The notes under the pieces were generated by a model. That model did not search any database. It was given only the letters and a program-made list of their open reading frames with translations, and was not told where the DNA came from. The translations under genes and the position numbers were made by a program. From Malurus cyaneus samueli (lineage: Eukaryota > Chordata > Aves > Passeriformes > Maluridae), in NCBI GenBank assembly GCA_009741485.1, contig CM019236.1:36041666-36105665 (forward strand): a stretch of DNA of 64,000 nt, in the 5' to 3' direction. Below, in pieces: positions 31,871 to 45,857 of this stretch (position 1 is the first letter of the stretch; the number at the start of each line of letters is the position of its first letter).

Positions 31871-32469
31871 AAATTAAACTTTGTGTAAGTATGTTATCTC
31901 ATGGACTGCAAACTACTGAACTTTCTACTGAAGACAAGAGTCCTGTTGCTATATGCCACAGATTTGGAATCTTGTTTGTAGTTAGGACAAGCAAGATGAT
32001 GATCCGTAATCAAGACCTGTATGTACACTCTTGAGTCAGCAGTCCAACTTTTCTACTTCCTTACCACTACACTTTGTGAGCAATTGCCTGTGGTTACGAG
32101 TACAGGGACTCAGTTCTCTCATGTCTTCACTGATTTGGTTTTGTTCTAACTGCATTGAAGCCAAAGGCATCAATTCCTTTTGCAATCTTTTTGTAATGGG
32201 CAGGACATGGTAAGGCAGGTTATGTTTCTGAAATCTTAAAACCTTAGGAAACTATTCCTTGTTCCCTTTCTGCTTAATATTTCTGAGAAAAGATTAAAGA
32301 GAGCACAAGGAGGTTGGGAATTCAGAAACACCCTTTTTTTTCCATCAGAACATTCAAAATTACAAAGATCCTAAATGTTTAGAGAGAAATCAACTTCATT
32401 ATTGATTTTGTATCTCATTCTAAAATAAAGCATGTTCTAATTAATCTACTGTCTGATTTGCAATGTCAT

Positions 32470-33250
32470 GTTACTTAAAATCTACATGTAAGTGCACAGA
32501 ATAAATTTTGAAACATAAATGGATTTTTAGAGGAAGTCGGAACTGAAGATTCAGATGCCACTCTTTCTGTTGTTCACTGCAGAGACTGGGCCCATGGGTT
32601 TTAATACCTCTTTTACTTTGTGCCAGGGCCTGGAAATACCATGCCACTCCAGGAGTTCTGGCCACAGGGATTTGGAACAAGTTCATAGGACAGCTGTGTA
32701 CCCCTAGTGCCAGGGGCTTTCAGATGTCCTGCAAGGACGTGGTGGCCAAAATACACCCCTGTTCTCTAGGAGATGATTTTCAGCTGTGCCTTGAGCTGGG
32801 GCTGTCATTTTACCTCCTGACTGGGGTGGTGGGGCAACCCTTACTGCTAGCTCGGTCCTGCCCCTCAGGGAGGTGTATGGCTGCTGGTCTCCAGGGACCA
32901 GTCAGCAAGTCCCACTGGAAACGACAACTCTGTTAACCTACTGCTCCCTGACAAACCCCATAATGGTGCCATTTGAAAGACACAAGCTGCCCTGCCAGCA
33001 GCAGCGCACGGTTCAGACAGACCTTGCTTGCCTGAACAATAAAGACCAATTAGCTTCATCATCTTTCAGCTCAGCATGCTGGAAGAAAGGCATCTTCCAG
33101 AAAAGCTGCAGTGAGAGGTCAGCTCAGGAGGAAGGCTCCAAACTGCAATTCTACAGGAAGAAGAGAAACAAAACTGGTATTCCAGTTGATGCTGCAGAAC
33201 TTGAGCATCTATTTCCCAACGTTATTACTGTAATATCCTTCGCGTGGGGT
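32470..33250. other. GC-richer block, unassigned
   Basis: This segment stands out from the AT-rich flanks and has open frames on both strands (32873-33253 plus, 126 codons; 32865-33062 minus). Neither has splice support or recognisable content. AATAAA at 33038-33043 on the plus strand, near the right edge, would fit a decayed LTR or the 3' end of a non-coding transcript. I cannot tell which. Confidence 0.35.
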
Positions 33251-33717
33251 TAACCTTGAAGTTCCTGTGGAAGTTGCAGCTCATACAAAGCATCCCAACA
33301 GGCAAGTTAAAAGGCCTTACAGAATTAAGTAGGAATAAGCTTGCAAATCAGCCTACAGGGTGATTTGCCTTTTTTTATATTTACAATGTAGCTTTATGAA
33401 AAGGGAGGACATGCAGAGCACCTTTGTGCTCAGTCATTGTGCTCCCTGCAATCCATAAATGCCTAACCCCAGCATTAGATTACCAGATGCTCAGTTCACT
33501 AATCTACTAGCTATTACACCTTCATTCCAGGGCTTTAATAAGCAGTTCTACAGCTGAGCCCTATATATGTTTCTTGAAGCAATGACATGCTTCAGCTCTA
33601 TCTCCTTCCCTTCAAATGAGCAGGAAATTTTTTCCATGGGATCTGCCCCCTCTAGAAGAAATGTTGATAATCTTGGACTTTAATGCTGAGAAGGTCTTAT
33701 GAATGGTGGATGTGTGT

Positions 33718-33782
33718 GTGGTGGAGGAATTCTGCTAATACTGCAACTGAATGTTGCAGCTTTAGCAGAATTCCTTCACCAC
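33718..33782. repeat. 30-bp imperfect hairpin with 5-base loop
   Basis: The left arm 33718-33747 and the reverse complement of the right arm 33753-33782 agree at 27 of 30 positions. One of the three differences is a G-U-type wobble and the other two are adjacent at the inner part of the stem. The loop is tgaat. As RNA this would make a precursor-like stem of about 65 nt. It could be a small palindromic repeat or an unannotated hairpin RNA. The very short loop argues against a standard microRNA. Confidence 0.85.
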
Positions 33783-34332
33783 ACTGGATGATGCAGTGTT
33801 AACTGTGTTTCTCTTTGCTCTCAGATCCCTCCACAAAAGTTCCTTTAGCTTAGATTTTATGACCAATGTCATAGGATATGTATTTTCATATATGTTTGTT
33901 GATAGGCTAAGCAGGTTTTTGCCCAGCTGGTTGAAATCATGCCTTAGACACAGATAAGAACTCACTGTAGTAAGAGAACCACAAATCCTATCACTAACCT
34001 AGTGGCAAAAGAGTATAGTCACCAAGTCTTTTTCCCTCAGATTACAGGTGTAAGCCATAACATTAATCTGTCAGCATTTTCTGTGTAAGAGTATATCTGC
34101 AATTTCTTTTGAACATTCTAGAGTATGTTAAATGTGATATTGTTTTAAATTAAAAAATTCTGTTGTGATTCCTTACTCTCATACATTATAGGGCATGCAT
34201 TTGATGTCTGAAATGAAATAATAACCTGTTATTATCAGTCTGCCATAACTTATTCCTCATTTAAATTTTTGCCTTCTCCTGAAGTGTGTTTTTGAAAGGT
34301 AAAAGCATTAATAATCAGAAGCCCTTTGTCCT

Positions 34333-34860
34333 TGTAGTGGTTTGAATGAATTTAATGGGAGCAAAATACTCCCAAGTTCCAGCAAACCTCCCCCCCTCGC
34401 CTTTCCCCACCCGGGTCCCAGAGACAACCTTTTCCACAGAGAGGAAAGTGAAAAGGGGAAAAAAACCTATTTATTTAAAATTATAAAAACAAAAAAGAAA
34501 GAAAAACCTGTGGCATCAGCTGTTGATCCCAAAGCCTTTCTCTTCCCTCCTGGGAGCAGCTTCCCCTCCGGGGCCCCCAGAGGGGTTGGACAGAGTCTCT
34601 CTCCGGTGGTTCACTGAAGGATCTTTCTCGCCTCTCGTGCCATGAGAATCCTCCAATTCTCAGATGACGAAGAAAAAAAAATTCAAGGAAAAACAAGTCC
34701 AAAGAAAGGGAGAAAAAGGAGCAGTCCCAGAAAGAGCAGGCAGCTTCTTTTCCACTGCTGATCCTGAGAGAGAGCCTCCCGAGGAAAAAAAAAGTGTGTG
34801 TCTTGTCCCTTTCCTTCCCATTGTCCTTGAAGGGAGGACATCACCAAACAAACCAGAGCA
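34333..34860 (-). mobile_element. Probable solo ERV LTR
   Basis: The segment starts TGTAGTGGTTTGAATGAA and ends AAACCAGAGCA, with TG...CA termini. It is GC-richer than its flanks, has purine-rich tracts, and carries a reversed polyadenylation-like tttatt at about 34470-34475. The flanks gtcct (34328-34332) and gtctc (34861-34865) agree only at the first three bases, so the target-site duplication is not proven. Open frames over it are not gene-like. Confidence 0.6.
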
Positions 34861-37800
34861 GTCTCGACTAATGTATAGTTACAGATGGGTTGTTTAACTT
34901 TCCTCTAACATAAGCAGATGATAGGAATACAATACTCAGCTAACCTAGGACAATCCCGTATGAAACATGCTTTCCTGCAAACTGATTGCTCTGATTGATT
35001 ACCTAAATTATGATGCCATTTCTCTTCTCTGAGTGGACAACAAATAGGAAAAGTCCTGAGAAACTGAGTAGATCTTAGTCCTAGCAAAGAGAGGCTATAT
35101 AGTTTTTGTCAAAAAATCAATAGAGGAAATGAGTAATTATGTCTGGCAAGTAGGCTTAAGAAAACATGAATAGTTCAATAGTTCCCACCTTCTTTTTTTT
35201 TTTTTCATAAGCAAGTGTATTTGTTTATGTGACATTCATTCCAGCTGTCTGTCTAATGATATGTCAAGTCATCTTGAGAATGTACTAAGTAAAAGATGAG
35301 TTAGATAAAATATTTGCTTTCCTTTGCAAGGGATTTTTGATTTTTATTAGATAATAATTAATAACTAAATAAACTAATAGTTGAGTTTCTTGGCCCTCAC
35401 TCCCAAGTTTTGAGTGTGGGTGCCAGGAGGACACAGACTGGTGCATTTAGAAAGTACTCCAGGAGAGCGCAGGAGACAAGAAAGCAGCATGTAGTTTGGG
35501 AAAGTCTCAGTGGGGCCAGTGAATTGGAGAATACCACTCATAAACCCCTACAGTTCTTATAAATAAGAACTTAGTGAAAGCAGAACCAGTTGTGGTGGAG
35601 TGCCACATTGCAGTCAATCACTTTGTGCTCTGAATGGTAGGATACGAATGCTCATTAAGCAGGTGAAGTTGGGGGCCTCCAAGATGCTGCCACAGAAGAC
35701 TACTGCAAATGGTACCATTAACTACACCTATGCTGGGCTGCAGAGACTTACCTGCAAATGCCACCCACAAAACACATCAAGCCAAAACAAACCCCAGCTA
35801 TCCTTGGCTTTTTTTTGCTTTTGTGAAATTGAAGAATTCGCCTTCAGTCTTGCTGTTGAACATTTTATAGGCAGCAGCTTCACACTTAAAAGTAGTTTCA
35901 GGAAAAGCAGTGAATTTGAGATTGTGAATTCAGTCATATACCTGACACTATTTCATAAGGAGGGTACATCCTCTGTTTTATTTTTCTTTCTGTCCTGCAA
36001 AACTCATTAGAGTCGAAAGGTAAATCCTTTCAATCTACAGAGTGACTCCATATTCAAAGTCAGAATCAGATGGTATGTTTTCTTCAAGAGGCATGATTTC
36101 ATAACTAAGTGTTTCCATAACATTTGTTGAAAAGGAAATATTTTCCATTTGGCAGCACTGAAATCTTTAACAGACTTAGGAACTACTGGAGGGGTGAGAG
36201 CTGTTTTCTCACTCATTCATGTTGATTAGGTCAGCGTATGATATATAAACTCAGTCAATATCATCAGCTCAGGTTGTGTCTATTCACATTGCTGTTGCAA
36301 CATTTGTTTACTGTCCTAAAAATCCCCCAGATCACTCTGCTTACAAGTGCTGAAATACCCTAATTTTTCCTTGGTGACAGAAAATCTAGTTGGAGAATAT
36401 CTTTACATGGGAATGGATGAGGAGAGATAAGAGATCAAAATGCTGATTGGGTTCAATTCATTGAGAGATTTGGAGGTACCTGATCCAGTATCAAGTTGGT
36501 ATATACCTGGTTGAAGGGGATACAAAAAGCTGTGGCTGGCTCTACTTTATCCATGGTAGAGTTGCTGTCCTTTTGAGTTTCTAAAAATAGCAGTTAAAAT
36601 GGTTTCATTTTGTCTTCATTCTTGGGTACAGAATCCTTAGCAAGTGTTCAAAGGAGTCCAGTATATTTAGATATGAGTTAGCATTGTTGAATGAAGATAT
36701 TTTTCTTAGCAATAGTTTTAAAAGCTACATCTTTTCCCAGGGATTTAAACCCATGTATTTATTTAAACATTATCACTGCTTATGGTAGTAACACAAAGAA
36801 CACATATATTTTAATATATGGGAATTATACTAGAAAACAAAACCTGGGTTCATCGTATTGTATTGGATCAGATCATAGTACAGGATGGCATATCATAGCA
36901 TAACATGGGATACCATATAGCCAAACATTCTCAGCAAGTGCACACCTGGCATAATATTTGCCTTTTATTTTGGCACAGGAGTAGTGAAAAATTGAGGTAA
37001 ATGGGGAAATCGGTGTTTGATTTTATAAAATTTGGTACAACACCATTTCTTTCAGCAACAAAAAAGTAATATTTTTAAGACAGTGTAACAACACCAAAAA
37101 GTCATATGGATAATGATTAATTTTGAATGCCTTAACATCTATGGCTCGGGCATGCTTCACAATAAACTAGATAGTTTGCATAGTACTAATTTTTCAATAC
37201 TTTTCTTTTTCTCCTTTCCTTTGAATACTTTTCTCCTTGGAGTGCAGTAAATTATGGGTAGAGAAATATTAGAGAAAAACCACCTTTTTTTTTCCCATTA
37301 GAGGCAGTGTCTAGAGACAGATTAAGATTCTGAGAAACCAGTAACTGTAGACCTTAGTTCTGCAGGCTTTGTATTTTCAGTGGAACAGCTTTCATTCCAA
37401 AGAATTTTGTTGAATTAGAAGCATTCATATGCATGCAATTGAAATGCCACTGACAAATGCTGGAAATGAATGGAATGTGTTTTAGCAATGTCTGTGATGT
37501 TATCAGCGAACAACTGAGTTTTTTAGAGCTTATGGTTCTGACGTCAAAAACTTCTGGATAAAACCAGACGTGTCCCTGGCAGTTTAAGTTTTTCTGTGAA
37601 GTATGAAAAACAGACATGTAATTCTCCAGGCTTTGATGTATTGTTCTACACTAATCAATTAAAAGGTGAATTTATAAAAATATTTTTGTGATGCAAGACC
37701 ATTGGCAATACATATCTAAGCTCTGAAAAAGCTGAACTGTCAATTCCATTTAATTTGGAAGTGCCAGGATTCAAGAGGAAATTCTTCTAGCGCATTCATG

Positions 37801-40754
37801 CATGACTGACAGGAAGCAGTGATATAATTGGGTGCCGGGTTGGAAAGACACCTTGTTGAAGTGTTCCTGAAAAATAATCCTGAGATCATACAGAGTTCCT
37901 AGGGTCTATTTATCAAAAGTCTTTTCATTTCATGTGTCAAAAGCAAAAATATTCTGATTATTAACAACAGATTACAGAAAAAGATACTATCTACCCTAAA
38001 CATAATGTAAAAATTAAAGAGGAGCTTTCTCTAACAAATTCTCTTGGTGACAGAATATGGAAAGTTTTGGCTTTAAACTGAAAATCACTTATCAGGAATA
38101 CTAACCAAGTTTTCACATGATCACAGTAAGTGCTTCGTTATTCAAGTCACAGGCCTTAGATTCTCACGTAAGTTTGGTAATTTTTGTGTTTGGTTGGTTG
38201 GTTGGGTTTTTTAAAGTAACAGCCTCAAGCCAGTTGAGATGTAAATTCATGTGAATTCTAGAACATCAATGTTGGCAAGAGTAATCAACAAAGGTTTGTT
38301 CTTGAAACACCACTAAACCTAGTTATTTCAGTGAATATTCCTAGAGTCAGTAACAGGAAAGGTAAAAATAACTATTTTCTAGTTGTCATCTGTTTAAGCT
38401 GGAAAAGTCTCTAAGTGGATGACAGCTACCTAAAAGTCCTTTGACAGTGAAGCTATGCCATGAGACGCCAAAACCTTACTATACATTAAAATGAGACTTT
38501 TCTGATTTCAAATACATTTAAGAGGCACTTACATGCACTGTTGAGAAGAATACAGAATACTTTCATTTATCTTCTGTACTGTGTAGAGTTTGTTTTAGAT
38601 GGATAATTCTTCATGTTCTCTACTTACAGAAATGTGACAGAATTTGAACAGTTCAGAAATCCAATAAACACGATTTCTTTCACTACTGAAGATCCCAGAT
38701 CTTCCCTTTAGTTTCAGTATCTTTACTGGTCTTTCTCTCTTTTTTGAATTTTTAACCTGGAAGATAAAAGTTGAGTGCTAGGGCAATTTCTGTGGTCTAA
38801 GAGTAAAGCTAAATGTTTAATCTGTTCAGAGCAGTTTTAACACTTGCCATTAGAATGTTTAGCAAATATTTTCTTGTCTCTCTAAGAATGTTTGTGTTTC
38901 AGTTTTAATACAAAGATGCAAGGGTCCTTGAAAAAATACCAGCCAAAGCATAGATTTAGTGATTGTGAAGTCACTTGCATACTTTAAAATCTGAAGGAAT
39001 CCAAAACGGATTATGTTGCATTAAGGCCTTGAGCTACACTGCCTGGAAGGAATTTTTCCATGAGGGTTCCTGGCACCATCACAGCCATCAGAGTGAAGAA
39101 TATTCAACAACAGCCATCTCACAAACTACTGTGAGGGTCTGGCCTAGTCTGTGGGATAACTTTTTATTGAAGTGAAAACAAAGGGCTGCTAAAAGTAGAA
39201 GACTTCCTTTATCTGCCTTACTCTCATCACAAATTGTTTTACACTGCAGTTAAATCCTAATTCTGAGAGCTTGTAAATATCTTAAGAATTCCTCTGCCTT
39301 CCTTTCTGTCCTAGCCTCTAGCTTTATGCTTTACATTTAGGTAGAATGGAAAACAATTTCATCCATTTATCCTGCTTAATATGTGGGTTTTCATATACGC
39401 AGCTACTTTGAGACAATATAAATGTAGCTATTTGGCTTGTTTGTTGCTGCAGAAAAGTAACATATATGTTTTAAAATTTTTTTGGGGGGGTTGACTGGTG
39501 TAGAAAAAATAATGCTAAGCATTATTTCAGTTGCTAACTGCTACTGTAAATTAATATGTTTATCCTGAACTAGAAAATGAAATCCTGATCAGATAAAATT
39601 AGTGCCAGAATGATGTTTAGTGTTATTGTTCTAACTGAACCTCCTCCTGCTTCATAAGAACTACATGTCTTAGTCCAACTCATCAGTAATTAGCAAACAA
39701 TTTTATATGCTTTTTCAATTTCTCTTGAAACAACTATGCTCTGCTTTTGGTCTGAATCTGTTATTAGCAATCTGATCTGTCTTGTGTGGCCACTTATGGG
39801 GCTGCTGTTGCATCTTTCCCAGCTTTGGTTTTTGACAAAGAAGAATGGATGAGGGCAGACTAAATATGGGCACCAAAACAGCCACAATCCTGTGTGATTT
39901 AGGCAGTGTAATCGTGGTGACTCAGAGCCTGTGCTCGTCCCAGATGGGGCTGTCCTTTTGCAGGGGCCAAGGCTGCGTAGAAGAGGAGGTGGGAAGAGAC
40001 CCGTCACAGTGTGGCTTCTCCCTCCTGCCCTTGCACAGAGTGCTATTTGGGTACGGATAGAACAGTGACTCATTACTGCTGTTTTTTTGCTTTTCTGATG
40101 TCAGTAAGTCAGGTGAGACTCAGAATTAGATGTAGTTGCAGGACAAAGACCAGAAAGTGCAAAAGCCTGTTTCTGCTCAATCAATGGCATTTGTTGTCTG
40201 AAATGTCATGAAGGTGTGTGTATGGACATGAAAAGAGAAAAGATTCATAGGTGGAAAATGTGAGCAAACATAATGTAGTGACAGCCATCTACTCTAAATC
40301 TCATTAACACCTCACCAAGGACAGTGAAATCATTATAAAAGTAATGACAACCAGACAGCATAAAGAACAGTGCACAGCATGAACTGAGAATTCAAATCTA
40401 TAGAAAATGCTATTTTTCTTTAAAGAAACCCTAAAGTTTAATAAAATAAAGGGTTCAACAGTAAAAAGGCAATCAAGTATCTGCAAGGAGAGTCGTATCG
40501 AAACCTCTAGTATCTGCTTCCTTGCATTAGAAATTTAAAACAAGCACATTCCCAACTACTAGTCTCCATCTTCACAGCTGATAAACTGTGACATAATTGC
40601 CTCTTCAATAAACCAGTCAAAAGGTGGAAAGTTAAAAAGACTGTGAAATAGAGCAGAATTTGAGGATTTACAATGTAAACACTAGCCACTGTTGGAACTA
40701 CAAAGCAATTAAAACCAGTCTCTGAGACGACTTTCTTCCTTCTCTAAATTCTCT
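34861..40754. other. Long non-coding stretch
   Basis: Mostly AT-rich unique DNA with no recognised repeats or well-supported exons. A 136-codon plus frame at 35600-36010 and a 127-codon minus frame at 39690-40073 overlap opposite-strand frames and show no domains. An acceptor-led frame at 38627 (NVTEFEQFRNPINTISFTTE) lacks a donor. A GC-richer patch at 39880-40060 is unassigned. Confidence 0.4.
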
Positions 40755-40920
40755 TTATTTTACACACGGTTTACTTTCTATATCTGTTAACTGAGGACAC
40801 CTACACTGCAAATACTTATGTCTGTGCAATATAGCATGCTGTGTATGCTTCAGGTTTACTCCATTTTGCCCAGTGTCAAGAGACTATATTTTGCTTTTTC
40901 CTATCTGTTCCACACTAGTG

Positions 40921-41115
40921 TTTTGGTAGACGAGAAGCATCTGCTTCCCTAGGTGCCCTCATCTCAACTTGATCCACAGTCTCTGACCTAGCAGAACAGA
41001 CATGATGTAAAGTTATGACAGCAAGAAAGGTGGCGTCTTGGTATTTATGCTTCAGAAATTGTACTGCAGTTTCTGGTACATTGCTTGAGCATTGATCTAT
41101 TAACAAAGTGTGTTT
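40921..41115 (-). CDS. Weak candidate minus-strand terminal exon
   Basis: On the minus strand an acceptor-like cactttgttaatag precedes a frame with QCSSNVPETAVQFLKHKYQD and a later DQVEMRAPREADASRLPKH before a stop at about 40921. An AATAAA lies about 160 nt beyond, seen as tttatt on the plus strand near 40753-40758. That arrangement fits a last exon with a short 3' untranslated region. It is equally compatible with a chance frame, since no family is recognised and no partner exon in phase was found. Confidence 0.2.
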
Positions 41116-43074
41116 GTAGAACAATCAATACAGTTTCATATTAATAAGTAAAAAAAAATTCATGTCCAATCTGTACTAATAAGGCTTTTGAAAATACTTG
41201 TAATGGGTCATCCCTCTTGCAGTGTGGATAAAAATATTAGAAGTTAGGGTAATTTGCAAACTTCTTTTGTATCTAAAGATAATCTCTAGAGCACCCAGGG
41301 CAGTTGAATTGTCAACAGCTTTGAACATTAGGCTATGTAGACTGTAGATTCATATCTAACTATGGAATTGCAAGTATCCCATGCATATGTTCCTGAAAAT
41401 TTTGAATCTTTTGCATTTAAACTTTGCAACATCAGTTTTAATTTAATATTTTAGTATTTTAATGTTTTTTTTCCCCATGGTCATACCTATCTCTTCAGTC
41501 TGTGTCCTTATTTCATCTAGTATGTTGGTTAAGCAAGAGGAAATAGCCCAAATATTTTATATAACAATAAACTGACATGAATGCTCTAAACTATGTTGCT
41601 CTAAGTAATTTTTCTTCATCTTTCAGCACTGAAAGTATGCAACTTCATTTGACATTAGGTTTTCACAACCTCTCTAAATCCAACACAGATGTAGTTCTTG
41701 GAAAAATAATATCTCTTATTCTTCCTAGATAGGTCTTAGATTTTTTAGAAACAACATAATCTAAAAGGAACAAATATAGTTGGTAGCTGAGTCTCAGCAA
41801 AGAAATGGTATCATCTACTCCTCTGGAAAATGTGTTATGGGCAGGAATCACAGAAGTTTTTTCTTCTTGTTGAATATTTTGTTGATATGATACATGCTAA
41901 AAGGATCTTTAGTCAGTACAGTTAAAAATGATACAACCTGAGCCAAAATATTAATATGTACAAGATATAATGTTGAATTGCTGAGTCCATCCCTTTAAAA
42001 TAAATGGTGTTGCTTTGGGGGCGTGATTCTATTTATACTTATTACTTGATCATCAAACAACCTTACTTGTTTTTGGTTTATCTGTTTTGACACTTAAGTA
42101 TCTGCTATAATGCCCCAAAATTGCACTTTAACTATGTCCAGTTTAAAAATTAGTCTTCTCTCTCCAACCATTTTCTTCTGCCTCCTTCCCTGACTGGAGG
42201 CAAGGAAACAGTAGATAGCAGTGCCAGAACTTTCAAGATCAAGGGATAATCTCGATGGAGAGTTTAAATGCTAAAAGGTTTGCCAATGATTCAGAAGGCC
42301 CCAGATGAAAAGCAATTGCTATGAAGTGAGATATTCACTGGTACAAGTTCAGGGATAATACATGAGTGTTTTAATAGTCATTGGCCATATTCCTCGTTTC
42401 ATTTCATTTCACTGGCCATATTCTTGATTTCATTTCCAAGATGGATTGCACCCTGGCTGAAATGCAGAGCGCTTTTGAGTTCAGAAGCTGTCACCTTGTG
42501 ATTCTGCACTCATTCAGTAAGGATATATTGTAAAGAGTCAATACTCAGTCCTTCCTCTGAAGACCAGGCTCAACTGGGCCTGCTGTCACATTCCAGATGA
42601 AATACAACCTGTTATAGACACCTATGTTTGAATGTAACTCATTTTGTGGAAATTCTTGGCATGAATTTCTGGTTTGTGTTTTGTCAGAAGGAAAGAGTTT
42701 AGCTGGAGACATGTTACCTATCTTTGCCTTTCCTTAGTGCTCAAGAGAGCAAAGATTATAATTTTCAGAAAGAGAGATAAACTATCTTTACCTTCATTAT
42801 CTCAAATTAAGATCTGAGAAAAGCTTGAAGACTTTCTGTAGGCCCCCATTTTAAGAACAAAATGCAAAGATTAAGGGTAGGGAGGGGAGAAGCAATTTAA
42901 ATGTCTTGCTTGTGGCTTAGGTATCCCTTTCAGTAAAATTTCTTCGCTAACGTCTGTTTGTGTAACTTCACACAAGTTTGATTCTTGAAACTTAAACAAT
43001 CTAAGTCATTATTTTTGCATGCATATCCTTGAAATATTACCACAGACAAGAACTGAGGAAACAGCAAGACCCCT
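41116..43074. other. Non-coding stretch
   Basis: No gene or named repeat seen. A short tandem duplication (tggccatattc plus catttcatttc) lies at about 42382-42440. Confidence 0.45.
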
Positions 43075-43316
43075 TAAGGGAGGTTTGGACTGGATAGCCG
43101 GAGAAGCTTTTTCAGCCAGAAGGTGATTGGGCATAGGAACAGGCCCTCCGGGAAAGTGGTCACAGCATCAGCCTGGCAGAGTTCAAGAATTGTTTGGTCG
43201 ATGATCTTGGACACAGGGTGGTCTTGGGTACCATCTTAGGGATGGTGTTGTACACGTCTGGGAGCTGGACTCAATGACCAAACTCAGCATATTCTGTGAT
43301 TCAGTGATTCTGTGAA
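43075..43316 (+). mobile_element. CR1 LINE 3' end
   Basis: Sense CR1 3' sequence: ggtttggactggatagccgg, ggtgattgggcataggaaca, gagttcaagaattgtttgg, gctggactcaatgacc. It ends in the duplicated terminal octamer variant (gtgattcagtgattctgtga). The 5' end is truncated. Confidence 0.9.
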
Positions 43317-45710
43317 ATGTTATTTATTATCTCAGAATTTAATTTTAACTTACTTCCTCACTTTTCATAGCCTTAGAATGTTCTCAGAATATAAGCAATT
43401 CCTTAGAATAACTTTATTTAATAAATGAAGTTGCTCTTTTATTTAAAAAGTTCTGCAGGTAGATCTCTTCTTCCTCCAACCGGTTTGGTCTTGTTTATGC
43501 ACCTCAGAGGCATGGGATTTATCTCAGCCTAAGGAAAAATATTTTTCTTCAAATGTCTCATGAAAATTTTGACAGCAGATCACTGACACTCTTGGAGAAG
43601 AGGGAGCACCTGAAGGGTAAGAATTCTTAGAATTCAGTAGGAAAACTTTCCCCTTCTTTCACCACCCACACTTGCACTGCTCCCAAGGTTTGGGGATTGA
43701 ACAGTCAGAGGTCATCCAGAATATCTTCTAGCAGCATGAAGCCACAGGGGAAACTCCATCCTGTTTTAAGGGATAAGGGAGTGATAATCTCCAAAGTCAG
43801 TCATTGCATTAGGAGACACTTCAGAGATTCACAGCTGTTGCATTTCTTATGAAAACTCTGGAATGCAGATGTAATAGTTTATGGATTAGTAAACCCCTGA
43901 GCATCTGGTAATCTAATGTTGGGGTTAGCCCTTCTGAATTTCAGGGAGCACAACTGTGTAGTAAGAAATTGCTCTGAATTTCCTCTCTGCTCAAAATATG
44001 ATGCATCCAAAACCTGGTGGTGTCAAATAGATATGTACAGAACAAGGATGCTTTGGTTAGATCCCAGAGCCATGCTGTGGCCTTTTCCCTTTCAGTTTAC
44101 TTAGTAGAAATTCTTTGTTTTGTGATGGGGCTTTTTTGTCATCCATCCCTGTGACCATGAATTTTTGTGACCTCTGTTTATGTTATTTGTGTCACTTATT
44201 TCTGAAAGTAAGAACATTTTCCACCTTTAATAAATTGCTGCCTTTGTCCAGATGGCAATTCCTTATGTTGGGGTCTCTTCTGTACCTGGCTTTGTCACAT
44301 GCTTTTCTGGTCAGTGAAGGCTCTTGCATGATTTCATTGTAAGAGATCAGTAGTTTACCTGAACCTCACAGATTAATGCCAATCTTTCATTTTACTGGGA
44401 GGCTAAGATGGGAAGGGAGTTCAAACACCTAAGGAATGGGAAAAGAACACCCACATAGCAGCCTGGAGGCTATAAAAATACTTTTCTGAGGGTCTTTAAT
44501 GTCTTATTTAATAATGGACTACCCCCTTCTGAAGAAGAGCTGTACTTGTATTTTCTAAGCTCCATCTAGGAGAGTATCCCAGGACACAAAGACATTAGGG
44601 ATCCTCTTGTGTGGAACAGTGAGAAAAGAAACTTTGCAGCCCTGGCTGCTTTACTCCAGACATAAAAGAAATAATTCAGATAATCTCATGCTATACATGT
44701 TCTTCTGTTCCTAATCCAGTGTGTCCTACTGTAAGAAAATAATGTTATACCAAAAAATTGAGGTAACAGGGGATTCAGCCAAAGTATAATGAAAAAAATA
44801 GCAACTTAGGTATAGTAGGAATGGGTGGAAATACATATGTGCATAAATATCTGCTTTTTTAGATCCATATGAATATGTAAATGTAAACTCACACCTTGTA
44901 TAAATAGGTTTGTATTTAACTTTTGGTTAGAAGCCTTATATTTTGAGAGCATTGGGGATTTACAAGTTATTATTAGGATATTTTGCAGTGAATAATTTCT
45001 CAACCATAGGTGTTTTGGGCCTGCCCAAGGGAAGACCCAACCTCATGAGTTCAAATTAAAACTGGTATACTTACAGAAAGCTCTTTACAGTCACCTGTAT
45101 AATACAGGCTTTCCTTCAGTTCGATTGTGATGTGTGGCATATTTTTGTGCTCTGATGAATGCGAAGCTGATAGACTGAAAGGAGATAGCTAAACACATTT
45201 GCATTTCAGGTGTGAGCATTAAAACAAACCTTCATTTTTCATATTTTACCCTGTGTACTGAGCACCCAATCCTCTATATATTACAGTCTTCTATAGCTAA
45301 AAAGTGTAACTCTGTTGTTTCTCCATATTCCAGATCTGATTCTAATTTCATGCCTCTCTAAATTAGGTGTTGCCCATTAAAATGAAGGATCTAGACTCTG
45401 ATCTCATTGTGTGTAATCTGAAGGAAATCTTGCAGATCAACAGAGTAACTGGGTTTTCATAAATTAACTGTAACCGGACCCAGCTCCAGCTGCCTGTGTA
45501 TAAAAAGCTGATATAAATGACATCACAATCAAGTCTGTTATTTGTTCTTTCTCAGGAAAATAATTTCTGTTTGCTTTAAATATGATCAGAAATCTTCTAA
45601 TAACAGTCAGTTATTTTGAGCAATTAGCTGAAGGCTGACTGAATATTAATTGTTTGAAGGCACTTCCCAGGTGATATATACAATGAATTCTTTTTTTTTT
45701 TTAACTTTAG
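43317..45710. other. Non-coding stretch
   Basis: No supported gene or repeat. The frames at 43916-44342 have no splice or domain support. Confidence 0.4.
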
Positions 45711-45746
45711 ATTCCTCATACTTCCTATTTTCATGGAGAAATTTTG
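45711..45746 (+). CDS. Tentative micro-exon in the plus-strand chain
   Basis: A strong poly-T acceptor (ttttttaactttag) and donor gtagtg bound a 36-nt block reading IPHTSYFHGEIL. It is phase 0 in and out, consistent with the 28685 donor and the next block at 47682. Very short blocks like this are easily found by chance. It is listed because its frame matches on both sides. Confidence 0.2.
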
Positions 45747-45857
45747 GTAGTGCTAGAGTACACATCACAAAAATAATAACCTGAAGACACCCTTGAGAAG
45801 ATAAATGAAAATTATGTAGCCATTAATAAAAAGACCCATTATTAATGAAAAGACCCA

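Noticed and set aside
32873..33253. 126-codon plus frame
   Set aside because: No splice sites, no domain and an overlapping minus frame. The frame seems open because the block is GC-richer.
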